Below, piece after piece: positions 4,597 to 6,048 of a DNA stretch of 6,048 nt. Where the stretch lies: assembly GCA_035541595.1 (NCBI GenBank), contig DATKNA010000122.1:1-6048 (forward strand), given 5' to 3'. Each line of letters opens with the position of its first letter. Position 1 is the stretch's first letter. Under the pieces are notes generated by a model. The model was given only the letters and a program-made list of their open reading frames with translations, ran no database searches and was not told the DNA's origin. Made by a program: the position numbers and the translations under genes. Source of the DNA: DATKNA01 sp035541595. GTDB lineage: Bacteria > Actinomycetota > Actinomycetes > Actinomycetales > Kineosporiaceae.

Positions 4597-6048
4597 TCAG
4601 TGGCCGTGGCCGTGGCCGGTGTCCTCCTCCTTGGGCTCCTTCTTCTCCACGACCAGCGTGTCGGTGGTGAGCACCATGGATGCGATCGAGGCCGCGTTCC
4701 GCAGCGCGGATCGGGTCACCTTGACCGGGTCGATGACGCCCTGTGCCACGAGGTCCACGTACTCCCCCTCGGCCGCGTCGAGGCCGTGGCCCAGCGGCAG
4801 GCCCCGGACCTTCTCGACGACGACGTAGCCCTCGTGGCCCGCGTTCTCGGCGATCCATCGCAGCGGCTCGGCGCTGGCCCGGCGGACGATCGTCACGCCA
4901 GTGGCCTCGTCCCCCTCGAGGCCCAGGTTCCCGTCGAGCACGGACACCGCGTGCAGCAGCGCCGAGCCGCCGCCGGCGACGATGCCCTCCTCGATGGCGG
5001 CCCGGGTGGCGCTGACCGCGTCCTCGATGCGGTGCTTCTTCTCCTTGAGCTCCACCTCGGTGTGGGCGCCGACCTTGATCACACACACGCCGCCGGCGAG
5101 CTTGGCGAGACGCTCCTGCAGCTTCTCGCGGTCCCAGTCGGAGTCGGTGTTCTCGATCTCGGTACGGATCTGGGCGATGCGGGCGTCGACGGCCTCCTGC
5201 GAACCGCCGCCGTCCACCACGGTCGTGTCGTCCTTGGTGACCACGACGCGCCGCGCCGTGCCGAGCACCTCCAGGCCCACCTGGTCGAGCTTGAGGCCGA
5301 CCTCCGGCGAGACGACCTGGGCTCCGGTGAGGATCGCCAGGTCCTGCAGCATCGCCTTGCGACGGTCCCCGAACCCGGGAGCCTTGACGGCGACGGCCGT
5401 GAACGTTCCGCGGATCTTGTTGACGACGAGCGTCGAGAGGGCCTCGCCCTCCACGTCCTCGGCGACGACGAACAGCGGCTTGCCGGCCTGCAGGACCTTC
5501 TCCAGCAGCGGCAGCAGCTCCGCGATCGCCGAGATCTTGTTCTGGTGGACCAGGACGTGCGCGTCCTCGAGGACGGCCTCCATCCGCTCGGCGTCGGTGA
5601 CGAAGTACGGCGAGATGTAGCCCTTGTCGAACTGCATGCCCTCGGTGAAGTCGAGCTCCATCGCCATCGTCGACGACTCCTCGACGGTGATGACGCCGTC
5701 CTTGCCGACCTTGTCGAACGCCTCGGCGATCAGCGCCCCGATCTCGCCGTCCTGGGCGGAGATGGTCGCGACGTGGGCGATCTCCTCCTTGCCTTCGACC
5801 TCGCGGGCGACCTCGAGCAGGCGGTCGTTCACGGCCTCGACGGCCGCGTCGATGCCGCGCTTCAGGGCGGCCGGGGCGGCCCCGGCGGCGACGTTGCGCA
5901 AGCCCTCCTTGACCATCGCCTGCGCGAGCACCGTCGCCGTCGTCGTGCCGTCACCGGCGACGTCGTTGGTCTTGGTGGCGACCTCCTTGGCGAGCTGGGC
6001 CCCCAGGTTCTCGTACGGGTTCTCCAGCTCCACCTCCTTGGCGACGGT
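4597..6048 (-). CDS. groEL1: 60-kDa chaperonin GroEL1 (5' end outside the window)
   Basis: A chaperonin subunit that forms ATP-driven ring assemblies for protein folding with GroES. The visible 483 residues read in frame to the window edge (TVAKEVELENPY), corresponding to about residue 55 of E. coli GroEL, so roughly 54 N-terminal residues are missing. The nucleotide-binding loop AGDGTTTATVLAQAM holds the counterpart of Asp87, and RIEDAVSATRAAIEEGIVAGGG holds the counterpart of Asp398, so ATPase function should be intact. The apical-domain stretch FDKGYISPYFVTDAERMEA is typical. The C-terminus is KKEPKEEDTGHGHGH, a short His/Gly tail instead of the Gly-Gly-Met tail of housekeeping GroEL2. Such tails mark actinobacterial GroEL1 copies, which are usually encoded after groES; groES would lie to the right, outside the window. 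A GTG at 6033 is not a real start, because conserved sequence continues upstream. Confidence 0.97.
   Translation of the reverse strand, partial: TVAKEVELENPYENLGAQLAKEVATKTNDVAGDGTTTATVLAQAMVKEGLRNVAAGAAPAALKRGIDAAVEAVNDRLLEVAREVEGKEEIAHVATISAQDGEIGALIAEAFDKVGKDGVITVEESSTMAMELDFTEGMQFDKGYISPYFVTDAERMEAVLEDAHVLVHQNKISAIAELLPLLEKVLQAGKPLFVVAEDVEGEALSTLVVNKIRGTFTAVAVKAPGFGDRRKAMLQDLAILTGAQVVSPEVGLKLDQVGLEVLGTARRVVVTKDDTTVVDGGGSQEAVDARIAQIRTEIENTDSDWDREKLQERLAKLAGGVCVIKVGAHTEVELKEKKHRIEDAVSATRAAIEEGIVAGGGSALLHAVSVLDGNLGLEGDEATGVTIVRRASAEPLRWIAENAGHEGYVVVEKVRGLPLGHGLDAAEGEYVDLVAQGVIDPVKVTRSALRNAASIASMVLTTDTLVVEKKEPKEEDTGHGHGH

Noticed and set aside
4538..5086. Minus-strand open frame overlapping the groEL1 3' end in another frame
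   Set aside because: It is Arg/Gly-rich shadow coding; the GroEL1 frame is unambiguous throughout.
1..6048. Insertion sequences, prophage genes, tRNA or rRNA genes
   Set aside because: No transposase or integrase motifs, no terminal repeats, and no tRNA- or rRNA-like sequence were seen; the gene order is a conserved chromosomal one.

Overview
The window is very GC-rich (roughly three quarters G+C by eye) with strong G/C preference at third codon positions. It carries six protein genes in an order diagnostic of Actinobacteria: rsdA - sigD - bldM - (MerR/cobalamin-binding regulator) on the minus strand, a divergent whiB-like gene on the plus strand, then groEL1 on the minus strand. Mycobacterium tuberculosis has the related order rsdA-sigD-Rv3415c-whiB3-groEL1, and Streptomyces places bldM next to a sigD-like gene. 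The composition and the mix of both arrangements suggest a Pseudonocardiales-type actinomycete (inference; no species call is possible).

Layout. 1-48: a possible hairpin directly after the rsdA stop. 49-1116: membrane anti-sigma factor RsdA, overlapping by 4 nt the end of sigD (1113-1754), which starts 6 nt after the stop of bldM (1761-2375). These three form an apparent operon read leftwards. 2376-2529: a bldM leader with two adjacent perfect inverted repeats and a good ribosome binding site. 2530-3798: a long MerR-family regulator with a CarH-like cobalamin-binding half. 3799-4194: a 396-bp divergent control region containing five 13-bp tandem repeats, GC-rich inverted repeats and an AT-richer stretch just upstream of the whiB-like gene. 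4195-4497: a WhiB3/WhiD-type iron-sulfur regulator. 4498-4596: a perfect 14-bp-stem terminator between convergent genes. 4597-6048: groEL1 with a short His-rich tail, its N-terminus cut by the window edge.

Together this is a regulatory hub: a putative redox sensor (Wbl), a putative cobalamin/light-type sensor (MerR-B12), a developmental response regulator (BldM), and a sigma factor with its membrane-anchored inhibitor, beside a stress chaperonin. The most interesting point is the MerR-B12 protein. It keeps the W-x9-EH motif of B12 photoreceptors and sits directly downstream of a 13-bp iteron array that could be its operator. A GGTTGT core of that array recurs as an inverted pair in the whiB-like promoter region, which suggests, without proving it, that one protein might control both divergent genes.
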